Translations under genes and position numbers: made by a program
The notes under the pieces: model-generated
Told to the model about the DNA's origin: nothing
The model's database searches: none
Seen by the model: the letters and a program-made list of their open reading frames with translations, nothing else
Shown here: positions 10,867 through 23,400 of the stretch, one piece after another
Numbering within the stretch: position 1 is the stretch's first letter
Layout: the number at the start of each line of letters is the position of its first letter
Assembly (NCBI GenBank): GCA_004194705.1
Contig: SADC01000339.1
Coordinates: forward strand, 1 to 64,000
DNA from: Ditylenchus dipsaci
Taxonomy: Eukaryota > Nematoda > Chromadorea > Rhabditida > Anguinidae
Reading direction: 5' to 3'
Length of the DNA stretch: 64,000 bases

Positions 10867-11325
10867 TTAATCAAAATAATTGTTCCGCCCCTGAAAAACT
10901 CATGCCCAAACACCTTTTTGAGAATTATTTTCACGTAAATGTACTTTACGGGAGAGATAGGTAGTTATCTCTTCAACTAAGTTCTCAACTAAAGGCTTTT
11001 CTACGCCGTTTTAGTCACTGGAGCTGAGCAAAAAGAATTTCTTGTTCAAGAGTCTTGCTCGGAATTATGTCTAAGGTATGTGGGTGTGCGCATCTCAACC
11101 CCAAGCAACCAAGCCCCCTGCGCCCCGAAGGGGGCAAGACTCTTGAACAAGAGATTCTTTTTGCTCAGCTCCAGTGACTAAAACAGGGTGGAAAAGCCTT
11201 TAGTTGAGAACTTAGTTGAAGAGATAACTACCTATCTCTCCCGTAAAGTACATTTACGTGAAAAATAATTCTCAAAAAGGTGTTTGGGCATGAGTTTTTC
11301 GGGGGCGGAACGATTATTTTAATTA
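10867..11325. repeat. Long perfect-arm foldback: 192-bp arms, 75-bp loop
   Basis: The arm 10867-11058 is mirrored by 11134-11325 with only a few mismatches. The loop 11059-11133 contains GCGCATCTCAACCCCAAGC. A related loop word occurs near 7150-7210. The ends carry no obvious target duplication. Transcription across it would give a near-perfect hairpin. Confidence 0.85.
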
Positions 11326-11710
11326 ATGTAAGATAAGAAGAAACGGCTGAGGAAGAAACGGCCGAGGACGAAACGGCCCCGAGACGTAACGTCCTGAGGA
11401 CGAAACGTATTTACACCTTTGTAAAACTAACATCCTAGGCTTTCAATCGTGCGGTAACATGAGACGACCTCAGCAGCATCCGAAAGGTTGGTGTTCAAAA
11501 GTTGGCTGAGGTAAGTGTTCTGGAATTGACTGGGGTTCCAAAAAATTTTTGTGCATGTGTGTCGAGAATTAACTAAAATTTAGTTTTGGCAAAAGTAGGT
11601 GGAATGTAGGCTGCAGTTTTGGGCTCTATAATATTCACGAGGATAAAAGAGACTTAAAAGAGACTTTATGTTAGGCTTCATAAGTGTGATATGAAGTCTA
11701 TGGAATGGTT

Positions 11711-11939
11711 GGCGCTAGTAGCGAATAACACCCCCCCCCCAAGCATCCGACCTTTGAAAATTGCTGTAACTACCCTTGCAAACAACAAGTTCAGGCTTAG
11801 CCCTTAGACTTGGGGGTAGGTACTAATGAAGAGTTTGCACACATTTTCCGGGTCTGGGACATAAATTTGGGTACTTTTTACTAAAGTAAAAAAGTTGAAA
11901 ATCGTTGGGGGAGTGGGGGGGGCATTCGATACTAGGGTC
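11711..11939. mobile_element. GGCGCTAGTAG hAT-like MITE, copy A
   Basis: The ends are GGCGCTAGTAGCG and the reverse of ACTAGGGTC. The imperfect 8-bp duplication is GAATGGTT / GAATTGTT. The 229-bp interior has C-tracts on the left, G-tracts on the right, and the shared core AACAACAAGTTCAGGCTTAG. Three more copies lie at 47776, 52374 and 57818. Confidence 0.85.
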
Positions 11940-12177
11940 GAATTGTTTATTTATTGATGTATGCGAATTTCTCTATGCATATTTCCATCTCAAAATCACG
12001 GTATTTTTTGATATTTTTTAATTACCGATAGTCTGGGTCCTATCAAAAAGTGTAGCTCATTTCAGAGTCTTTGCTAAAATTCTCCGACAACCGAATGGAA
12101 TTTAATGGAAGTCAGTCTCAAGGTGAGCCAATGGAATTGTTGATGATTGATGATCAGGCCAGAAGAAAAGGTTTTAA

Positions 12178-13447
12178 CACTAGGACGGTCGAGGAGCCAT
12201 TTATATTCGTTGGACTCAGAACTTCATGTTGAATACGATGGTGCAAAGTTTTTTTAAAAAAAGGTGTTATTTGTGGGTAGCTGCCCCTGAGAATCAGTCA
12301 AGTCAAGATGTTCGCTTCTGCACTTTTAAAAGGGCAGATCTCATCAATTTCATTATTAACTTTGGTAATTTTAAATGTCAAAGAAAGCGCAGATCACGGG
12401 CTTTCTAATAAGATAATATGGAGGTATTTATGATAATATAATGTAAAAGTTTTAGTTCAAAGAAACTATTGTGTCGTTTTTCGAAAACGTTAGTGATACT
12501 TAAATATTGAATAAAAAGTGTGAAAAAGCTATTTTTCAGCTATCCAACGTATATCATTCGACAGAGCAGAAAGAACTGCACCAGAAAGTGCTTTGAAATA
12601 GAGAAAAAGCAGGCTTCTCGAGTGTTTAGCAAGACTCTAAAGAAAAAGTTCAAACAAGTCTTGACCTAAAACTTATATTTTGCTCAAGAAGCCTGCATTT
12701 TTAACAGCGAATAATTGTTCAGCGTGGTGGATTTGCTTGCAAAACTGCCCTCAAAACTTACAACTTGCTGTCAATTTCAAATTCCGCTCAAGACAACAAT
12801 TATTCAATCATCAATTTTTCGAAATTCAAATGTTTATTTCTTGAGCGGAATTTGAAATTTGACGGTAAATCAGCAAGTCTAAGGCATTTTTATATGCAAA
12901 TCAACCATGCTGGATACGAATCTGGTGTCAAAAATCAAGGTTTCATTGACAAAATAAAATTTTACGTCAAAACCTCCTTTTAACTTCTTTTTGAGAGTCT
13001 TGTAAAACGCTCCAAAAGCCTGTTTTTATTCACTTCAAAGCACGTTCTGGTGCAGTTTATCTTGTTCTGTCGAATGGTATACATAGATAACTAAAAAATG
13101 GTCTTATAAAACTTTTTTAGCCATATTTCAGTATCAACAACTTTTTTGGAAAATGACAGATTATTTCTGTGTACTGAAATTTCAACATATAATTTTCATA
13201 AATACCTTGCTGATACTTCATTTGAAAGCTCCTAATCTTAGCTTACTTTGAGCTGTTTTTCACTAGCATCAATAATGAAAATTGGCGAGATTTACTCTTT
13301 TGAAGTTGCATACGCAAAAATATTGACTTGGCTTGTACTTAGGGTAGTTACCCACAAATACCACCTTTTTTTCAATTTTTTCACCATCATATTCAGCATG
13401 AAATGCTGAGTCCAACGAATATAAATGGCTCCTCGACCGTCCTAGTG
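12178..13447. mobile_element. piggyBac-type non-autonomous element, TTAA flanks
   Basis: The ends are CACTAGGACGGTCGAGGAGC and its exact reverse, flanked by TTAA (12174-12177 and 13448-13451). Long inverted arms (12178-12300 and 13330-13447) surround an AT-rich centre that holds another inverted pair (12540-12720 and 12960-13080). No transposase was recognised. The 1270-bp length and TTAA sites indicate a piggyBac-mobilised MITE. Confidence 0.85.
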
Positions 13448-14315
13448 TTAACAAAGGGTTATATGAAAAAATTACATTGAACATGGGTAAACTCTGACTT
13501 CTCCAGGAAGCAAAGTCATTAATAAGAAAGTCAGCCAAGCTTCCTAATAGGTTCCATTTATCAGATAATATAACAATAAACACAAAAAAGTTGTTTGGTG
13601 AATATTGAAAAAGTTTCTGACCCAATTCTTATAAAGATAGGCTGCAAATTTTAAGAATGTTGAAGAAGGATTTTCTTGACAAACTGATATTTTTCATAAC
13701 CTGATTACAACCAGATGGTGGAACTGATTCTAGAAAAAAATTAAAAGTTTGTTTTAAAAGTGGAGATATCAGGGTTGTCAGCTTCAACTAACGCATATGG
13801 GAATCAACCACGTAGTGAGTTAAGCCTGTGCAGCGAGCTATGTCGATTTTCAAAAGTTTAAGGCGGCTACCACCAATTTTTTTCTCGATCAATTTTCACA
13901 TGCGTTCTCATCCAGATTTGTAATTTTCTGCCTTGTTATAAAAATGGTATAGGGTCATCGATATTAATTTTGACGTAAAACAAGTGAAAAATGAAAGGTC
14001 TGTGCCTTAACTTTTTGGAAGGCATGGGTATGATCTTGATTAGGCAGAACACTTAAAAATCTGGGTAAGAGCGCATGTAAAATTTTTTCCGGAAAAAACT
14101 ACTGGTCGCCATTTCTCCGTGTAACGCTCTGGTAAGCTCCTTTGAAAATTTGGATTTGAGAAAGTCAGTCGAAAAAGTGCCTGCAAGACGCCTGATGATC
14201 CTGTGTCTAGTAATAATGATATGTTTATTGCTGCTTCATAATATAAACATATGTATGGCATTTTAAATTTGAGGAATTATTAATTACAACAACAAATGCT
14301 TTTTGAAAAAACGCA

Positions 14316-14481
14316 TCAATTGCCTCTGTTATTATGGCCATATGGTGGAGGGTAGAATTCCTGGTAGCCATAGTTGTTTGCGTAGTTCGAAACTGGAGTG
14401 TATGGCGTGGAGCTGGATGGCTTGGGTGGTCTTCTCTGATCGCCTAGCCCTGGACCATAGATAGTGTCGGTGGCAAAGTAG
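14316..14481 (-). CDS. Prominin exon 16: cytoplasmic tail and stop
   Basis: It starts after AG with a phase that completes a tyrosine codon from exon 15. It reads FATDTIYGPGLGDQRRPPKP, then a Ser/Pro/Tyr-rich tail ending in YPPPYGHNNRGN and TGA (14316-14318). Vertebrate prominin tails likewise carry a D-x-V/I-Y-G motif. The YPPPY stretch could be a PPxY-type binding site. Confidence 0.75.
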
Positions 14482-17400
14482 CTTCATTAGAAGGCTCATT
14501 TATAATGCTGCAACAGATTTTCAATTAATTTCGCATTGACTTAAGAAGGGCTGCGAGCTTACTATTTGGGAAAAGGATGAATTCTGGCATATAAGCGCAC
14601 CAGAGAAGTACTAAGCATGATTATGGGTAGCATGAGCAGAAGACTTATCGCCATAGCCATCCATACTCCGTTCTAAATACATATTTATTGTTTAGTTGAA
14701 CTTATTGTTTATTTAGACAATAAATAGGCAATGCTTGTTACTGACACTAAATACTTCCTTTTGACCCTTAAAAGTTACCTTTAGTGCTGATTTTTTTTGA
14801 CTCCAAAAACTTAACATATTCTACTGTCGAAAAATTGAAGTACCACCAATAACCTGCATCTTCGATGGTTTACATAACAATTTTTTGATGAAAAATACTG
14901 TAAAGTTTTGTTGTTAACAATGGCAATTCCGACTTTTTAGATTCGTGGGGGTCACCTAGAATACGCAAGATGTTTTTTGAATTTTTTTATTTGAATTAAA
15001 TTTTTTAATTTCATTAATTAGACGAGCCGAAATGGGGGGGGGGATGAGAGAGGGAGGAGGTGGCCAATTATTTTTCGCGGGTGCGGGGGTTAGCAAGCTG
15101 GGAGCGGGAGTGACGGGCTCAGTGGCGGGGGCTGCGTGATTAATTTTCACACGAAGAGGCACGAGGGACGCCAACCTTAGTCAATACGGTAGATATTATT
15201 GTGTATACCGTATTTCTTCTAATTAAGCTCCCGGGGCTAAATTTTTTGGATGCCCAAAAATCTTGAAATTGTTTATCAAAAATTGCCCTAACACTGAAGT
15301 CCTAGTTGAAAAGAGGGGGAAGAGGGCTAAAGTAGGAGGGGCCTAAATAGAGGAAAAACGGTATTTACAAATATGTTAAACCCATCAGAAAACGCAGGCC
15401 ACTTTGATTTCTTTGTCGAACTTTTCTGCAAATGAAAAAAATGAGCATAAACCTAATCAAAATTACTAACAATTATTGATCAGGTTTCGCAATGGAATGA
15501 TATGATGATTATACAATCCGAAACAATATTTTCTACAATTTTTGCACAATTCATGGTTTTTCAATTGATTTTTAAAATTTTCGGTCTCTTATATAACGCC
15601 AATACAAAAGTATAAAGACTTGCGAGATATATTTCCCTGATATTTTATTTTGCTGAGATATGACTAGGGTTGGTTGATTGGTAATTACCCGGGTAATTAC
15701 CTGGGTAATTACCCGGAAAAATACTTTTCCGGCCTTATTTCTCGGTAATTACTTGTAATTACCCGAAATCACCCGGGTAATTACCCGGTGAAATACTTTT
15801 TCCGGAGAATTACCCAACCCTAGATAGGACCATATAAGTCAGACAATTTTTTGAGTACAACTAATGGTCATACAGTCATCAAAATTTTCACTAAATCAAA
15901 TACTAACTTTTTTTAACAGATATATTTTCAATATTATGCATTTCGAACCAACAAACAAAACTCACAAATGGATCTAGTGTATAGTCACAGACGGCGGCTC
16001 GTGTGTTTTCTGCTATGTTGCTGATTGGGACGCATGAGCTGATTTCTGTCATCATCTGCAATTTTTCACAATTTAAAGTCACTGAACCTACTCCAAGTCC
16101 TCGAAACTAACCGAGTGGTTGACATGTTGAGCGTATTTGTCAATGTTAGCCACCCAATTGGTCGACCACTACCTGGTTAGCCGAACCATACATTTTGTCG
16201 CTCAGTTGTCCAGATGCTAGCAAAGAACTGGTGTGTTGCAATTGACTGGCTACATCTGTAGCATTCAGCTGCATGCTTTCCAAATCTAGACCCAGCTTTT
16301 CTAGCCTTGTAGTAATGTCTTTCATTTGGCTCAGAAGTACTTGAGCGTCAGGTTTAAGGGCTTCTAAATAGGCTATACTACATCCACTTCTGGCATGGCT
16401 ACAGTTGACTTCTCAGCAGTGATTTTTCTGAGTTGGTGCAGCAGAGGGTCTACGTCAAAGTGTGAGGTCCAGGAACGAAGCTGAAATAATCAATTTTCAA
16501 GCCTATATTCGCGGTAAATTTTGCGGCATCAGGTGGTTTCTCCTGTTAACCAACTACTTGTTAGGTACGAGGAGAATTCAGTGTGAGGCTGTTAATTATT
16601 TGTATGCAAAATTTTTTTTGTGACAATACCTCTCTTGGTCCTCCAAGTTGTTTCTTATTTATTTTCCCTTTCATAAGTTACAGAAGGAATAAAAACGTAT
16701 TAGGTACGGTGAGAATGCAATTCAGCCCCATCCTTTCTTGCCTTGATCCTCCCTATTTTATGGCTCAGGTGACGAAAATAATGTGTTTTAGGACGAGGGT
16801 TGTCGAGTCGATGCCTCAAATACGAGTTTTAGACTGGAAAAGTCGAAAATATGCGAATATCGGTTAGAGTCAAGGCCTTGAAAAATTCCAGGCACTTGTT
16901 GGGTTGGGGGCGCGTCTCTCACTTATTTTGAAAAAAAGTTTAAACGACTCTAAGTAGTTTTTACATGCTTAAAACGATAAAAAAAGTTATTTTCTGACAT
17001 TTTCCACACAAAAAATAGATTTTTTGAAAAAAATTTTTTTGGCCAAAATTCGACTTTTTGCCCACAGAAAAAAAATCAAATCTGAGAATCGAATCGAGAA
17101 ACATCGAACTGACTTGGTCCTCCTGTGGACTTTCAAAAAAATTGTTTACAATCTGCCTTTGATATGGTGACGCCTACAAAAGTTCGATCCTGGGTAGTGT
17201 CCGACACTATTTTACACCCACATGTGGAAAAAAGTGTGAGACCCAGTGGAGAATCGGGCCTTTGGTGTTTCACTGTATAAAAGCTTGACTGTAGAAAATA
17301 TGTCTTTGAAAATTCACAGAGGGACCCATGGCAGTTTTTTCTAGTTCGACATGTTTATCGAGTATTCCTGTTTTCCTGTGAGGAAGAAATATCAAATCCT

Positions 17401-20400
17401 ATATAGTAAATTGATCATGCTCTACATGGTAAGAAAAACAGAAAATGCGAATTCCATTCTACAGTTCAGGGATGTCCGTTGTCAATCTTGTTATTAACAA
17501 ACCTCATCTATACCCGCCTTATTGATAGTTGCACGTTGATTTCGCCAAGCCTCTGAACTGCCGTTTCCACATCTGAAGTGTAGAAGTTGGGCATGTTGTT
17601 GAGTTGCATGGCATCTCCTGCCATTAACCTTTTTATCGACTCACTAAACGGCTAAAGATTAGTGAAAAATTAGTCGAATTTCATGAAATAATCACCTTAA
17701 TCCATCATATTCATCCTTGGGACCACCGTGGTTGAGCAACTGGAACTTTTTATCCATTCCAAAGATGGTGTAGAAGGTGGCTCCTCGCTTGCACCCTTTG
17801 ATAATGTCTAGCGGCTTGTGTTTGGCGTTAAATATCTGGGTATGTGGTGGTTCTGGACAGGGGAGACTTGGCGTCCTCACTTAGACCGTACACTTCCACT
17901 ATTCTGTCCAGCAAAGACAACATGTCTGAAATGGAAAAATATATAGAAATAAATTTCAAATGATACAAGCAATTTGGGGCTAGGATACATTTGGCAAAAA
18001 CGAAACTTGACAAACGTAGGTTTTGTCAAAACGGAACTTCTCAAAAACGAAAGTTCTCAAACGAAAGTTGTCAAAAATCACCTTGGTCGCCTTAGCAAAA
18101 AAAAATTTTTCCCAAAAGTCTCGAAAAGCATTTATATACACGTTTTAAGCATTTTTCAACAAAATTTTTTTTTTGTAAAAAATGCCAAAAAAAATTGCCT
18201 TGATCTCCCAAGCTGATTTTTTGACAACTTTCGTTTGAGAAGTTTCGCATTTGACAACTTTCGCTTTGACAAGTGTATCCTAGCCCAATTTGGCTTCACT
18301 CTATTCCTTGCTCACATGTTGATGTTTGCCCTTGCAGGCAAAAAAATTCATACATACAGTCGACTATCGATTTAATATACATCCGGGGGACCGACCTAGC
18401 TGTATGTTAAATCAAGAGTGTATGTTTAATCGGCTGTCCACTGTAGCAGTGTTTGGACTTTCTGAAAAGAGTCGTACTCGTAGTCGTACTTCGTACTGCT
18501 AAACTTCAACTGTCGTACTTCGTACTCGTACCTCGTACAACGAAAATTTTAAGCTCGTACATCTTACTCGTACATCGTACCTCTAAAATTTCTTCTCGTA
18601 CTTCGTACTCGTACCTCGTAGCACAAAAAATTTTGCTCGTACTTCGTACTCGTACTTTGTATAAAAACGGATTAGGTATTCTGGGAATAATTCGAAAAAA
18701 AAATTTGCATTGTCTTTTTTATTGAAAGGCATTAAGATCCGGCTTTTGGTAGTAAGCGCCAGGATTTGCTTGTGATTTATAAATACTTGTATTTTAGTTC
18801 GTACATCGTACTCGTATCTCGTACCTCTAAAATTTCTTCTCGTACTTCGTACTCGTACCTCGTACCACAAAATTTTAAGCTCGTACATCGTACTCGTACT
18901 TCGTACCTCTTAAATTTCTTCTCGTAATTCGTACTCGTAGTACGAGTACGTGTACGAGTACGAAGTACGAGTACGAGGTCCAAACACTGCACTGTAGCAC
19001 ACAAATTTTTTTTGGATGTCATGAGCAATGATGGGCATTTTAAAATTTTCGCTCCTGCTCTTACTCTAGCCTCTTGGCTATGCACCTTTTTCTCCTGCTC
19101 TTGGCTGACAGTCTTAAAATTTCCCCTCCTGCTCTTGGCTTGGAGCAAAACATCTCGCAGTCAGAGGGGAGCTAAGAGCTGAAAGATGCCCAGCACTGAT
19201 CACCCACTGGTAACCCATGAAAATATAGCAACTTTTTTTAATTTGATTTACTTCTACTTAGGTCAGGGCGGAGGGATAGAAGATGTGCATGTCAGCTCCA
19301 AAAAAATTATCGAGGAATCGCAAAGAGTTATACACATTTAAATATGGAATGTCATCTTCTAATAAGTCACGGTCAATTATTCAAAAAAATTATGTGAAAC
19401 TAGAAGGCGCCAGAGCGGCTCATATCCTATATCATTTATACTCAGCAGTAATTTATTTCAAATTCAAAATTGTGCCTGGTCTAGACAATGGATCTTCCAC
19501 GGGCAAGCATATGAGACTGCTTGCATTAGCGCCCACAAAGAGGAGGACAGCGGTGATCACAGCAAGAAGGTCATAAAAGCAAGGCACATCCAATTCCACT
19601 AAACAAAAAAAAATTGACTCAATAACCAAGTGGCAGAATAGACAAACTTTTTACCATGAGTAGAATTTGCCACCAGTAGATCTAACGCAGCAATCTGAAT
19701 AAATTTTTACATTTTAAGATGCTTCAAATTATCCTTACCATCATCGTGATAGCTAGGACGACGTCCACAACACCCGTAAAATAGGCCTAGAAGAAAAGAA
19801 AGAGCGATAAACACAAATATTCCAGTGATTATCAAGGAGATGATCCAACTGAAAAACAAAATTTGAATTCATGAGCGATCTGCAAATAAACTTTGATATT
19901 TTCGCGGGTAACTTTTTTAACGCCGCTAGAGAAAGGTTTCGCGTTTTTATCCTTCAGCCATCTAACATTTAACCAAAAAGTTTTAGGGCAAATACTCAAG
20001 TACTAAAATCTACAAAAGCATATGTTCGTCGCCATCTTTGAAATCACTTTTTAAAAATAATACTAAGAAATCGGGTTGGTACCCTAATTTTTAATTTTTT
20101 CATGAAAAATTTAAAATTTTTTGTTTTGGCCTTTCGAAAAGTGTGTTTCAAAATTCGGCCAAAATTTTTTGACAATTTTGCATTGTGCAAACTGCATTTG
20201 CATTTCTGCATTGCTAAGCCTTCAATCGGAGAACGAAAATACTTTGCAATGTAGTATCATAGTCTTTTGTTCAAATAGCTTATAAGTGACGACGGATAAC
20301 TGTCCTTTGCCAATTCAAATTTCATCAGTTTACGAAAATAGTTCAACTATTGAAAATTGTCAGCCAGGGGCCTATTCAAGAGATGAGAGTTGATAGTTGA

Positions 20401-23400
20401 GAGTGAAGAGTTGATACTTGATAGTTGATAGTGATCGTGTTTCAACAGTTGAAATACCGACGAAGCGGCATTTTATCATTTCAAACCATTTTCAGCATGC
20501 CCGAGTTAGTCCAAAAAACACGTTAAGAACCAAAAAAATTTGCTCCAAATGGACGACCACTTGGCTTGGTTGGTTCAGACTAAAAAATTTGAATTTGCGA
20601 AATTTTTTGTTTGGGTAGTTTTGGATGGTTTCGGTTGCTTTTGGCTGGTTGTTGGATGTTTTAGGTGGCTTTGAGATGGTTTTGAGTGGTTTGGGGTGGT
20701 TCAGACACAATCTATAGTTGATACTTGATAGTTGATAGCTGAGAGTGAAGTAATCTCAACTATTGGAACACTATCACTATCAACTGTCTGCTCTCAACTC
20801 TCAACTATTAAGCCTCGTGTCCAATTAGCGAATTTTCCTTTCACTCTCACTCTCACTTCCAGTGTATGTCCAATTAGCGGACACTTATTTTTACTCTCAC
20901 TTTCACTCTCACTCTCACTTGCACTCAATTTTCGTGGTCCATTAGCGGAATTTTTGAATACTCAAACCAGCAATCTCTATATCACTCCATAGAATCGCTC
21001 AGAACCAATCCAGAGTGGCCAAAAGGCAAAAATAACTGGTTTTTTAGGGTTTACTAAGGGGGGGGGGGTGTACCGTATTTTCTGTAGTAATCCCCGGGGG
21101 AGTATTTTTCACCCTAAAAAATCGGAAAAAATATTTCGATTTTGAGATTTTCGGATGCCGACCGAAATCTAAAAGTGGAATCAACTAAGATCGTGGTGAT
21201 TAAGAAAACGCAAAAACAGATTTACAAAATTTTTCCTAGGCTGAGATATGGGGTCGAAATAGGGGGAGTTATTAGAGGGGGGACTTTATAGAGAAATACG
21301 GTAAACTTTTGCGAAAATTTGATTGAGCGGATCAGATTTCGGGTCCGATAGGCTTAATCGCTCAGAATTCCAGGTTCACGGTGTTTTGAGTGGTTCAGGG
21401 TGGATTAGTGTGGAATTCTGGGCGATTAAGCCGATCGAACTGGAATTCTGATCCACTCAATCGAATTTTTGCAAAAAGTTCACCCCCCCCCCCTTTAGTA
21501 AACCCCAAAAACCAGTTATTTTTGCCTTTTGGCCACTCTGGATGTGGTTCTGGGCGATCCTAATAAGGAGAGGGGTTGGTGTAGTGCCTTACGTACTTAG
21601 AGGGAGGTCGCTGGTTCGAATCCGGGGTGCAGAAATAAATAAAAAATTAGAAGAAATTGCCCTTCAGTCTGCCTCCCAGTCTTTTTCAGTTTCAAGTCTT
21701 TTAAAAGCTGCCACACTCTCACTCTCAGTCTGCCTTTCACTCTCACTCTGACTTTGGACACACACTGAGAGTGAAAGTGAGAGTGAGGTCAAAGTCAGAG
21801 TGAAAGTTTATTGTGTGTCAATGAAGTGTTAGAGTTAGAATGAGAGAAAAATCCGCTAATTGGACACGAGCCTTTAGTCTCAACTCTCGGTAATCTTTTT
21901 TTGGGGTAAATATACTTTTTTTGGGGCAAATTTACTTTTTTCCGGGGCAAATGCACTTGGGGCAAATTTTTTTTTGGGGCAAATATTCTTTTTCTTGGGG
22001 CAAATTTACTTTAAATTTACTCAACTCTCATCTGTTGGCATTTGGCTGCAAGCCCTCCATAAAACGACGTTTCTGTTTGACTTAATATTATTTTTAAAAT
22101 AAAATTGATGGGTTTGCCTCTTACAAAATTCTACTGCAGTCAAACCTCGATTTAGTGGCACCCCCAAAAGTTTGTTCCCGCCTAGGGTCCGACACTCTTT
22201 TAACCCATTTTCAAAATATTTTATCGATTCTGTTATGACAGTCTGGTCGCAAATATCGTAAGGATTCCGATTTCGCCGATCGTTTTTTGAAATAATGCAA
22301 ATTAGATTCCTTAAGGCTGTTGCTCAGCTCATTCAAAGCCTTAGTTGTCTTCTCTGTTTTGTTCCTTTTTTTTCAGCCCTCGTTTTAAAAAATTCTGGCT
22401 TCTTTCTGTTGATGCTCTCATCCTTCGCTTTGCCTCGGTTCAAACCGAGGGCTGAAAAAAAGGAACAAAACAGAGAAGATACCTAAAGCCAAAGCGAAGG
22501 ATGAGAGCATCAACAGGAAAGAGAGCCAGAACAGCTTTAGGCTGAAAAAAGTCAAACCTCGATATAGTGGCACCCCTTTTTTGAAAAGGCTCAAATTGTT
22601 TGCCCCGTCAAATTACTTATTTACCCCGTCAAATTTCTGATTTATCCGTCAAATCTTTGAACTTAATTGTTTTCTTATAAATATTTTCATGTTTTTTCAA
22701 TTTATAAACCAAATTGTAGCCTGAATCTTAGCTTTCTAACTAGTTATTAACTGAATTCATGAAATTTCAAAAAATGCAGAATAAGGTCTTTGTATAAAGC
22801 AATTGTTCAAAAAATATGGGTTATACAAAGACCTTTTTCTGTAACATTTCAAAATTTCATCAAGTCAATTGATGGCTTGTTAGAAAGCTGAGATCCAGGG
22901 CTACATGCTGGTAAAATTCGAAAAAAATTCTAACAAAATCTTTGAAAAAATATTTAAAAGAAACAATTTTTTCGATTTGACGGGGTAAATCAGAAATTTG
23001 ACGGGGTAAATCAGTAATTTGACGGGTGAAATTAGTTACAGCCTTTTTGAAAACAGGTGCCACTATATCGAGGTTTTACTTTTTTAACCAAAATTTTGTT
23101 TTCTTTTCAAAAAACGATCGGTAAAATCGGAGTCCTTACGATATTTGCGACCAGACTGTGCTAACAGAATCGATAAAGTATTTCGAAAATTGGGTTAAAA
23201 AAAGTGTCGGACCCTAGGCGGGAACGAACTTTTGGGGTGCCACTAAATCGAGGTTTGACTGTAATTCAATCCTTTATTTTTAATCCATTATAAAATCTTA
23301 TTTTTTTAAATCGTATTAACTCGATCATCAGAGCATCAATACTCAAACGAGCTGCTTATTTCGTGAAGTTTTTGAACACCCTAAAATGCCCACCTGTATT

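Noticed and set aside
14040..14261. Open frame with DTGSS suggesting an aspartic protease
   Set aside because: Only the five-residue match is present. There is no second motif, and the frame lies in AT-rich DNA next to the prominin stop.
18777..19148. Arg/Thr/Tyr repeat frames (RTRTRTRT, YEYEVR)
   Set aside because: They are translations of the TCGTACTCGTAC words in the element at 18447-18989.
21566..21650. A functional tRNA gene
   Set aside because: The B box is good, but acceptor and anticodon stems do not pair, and an A-rich tail follows, as in SINEs.
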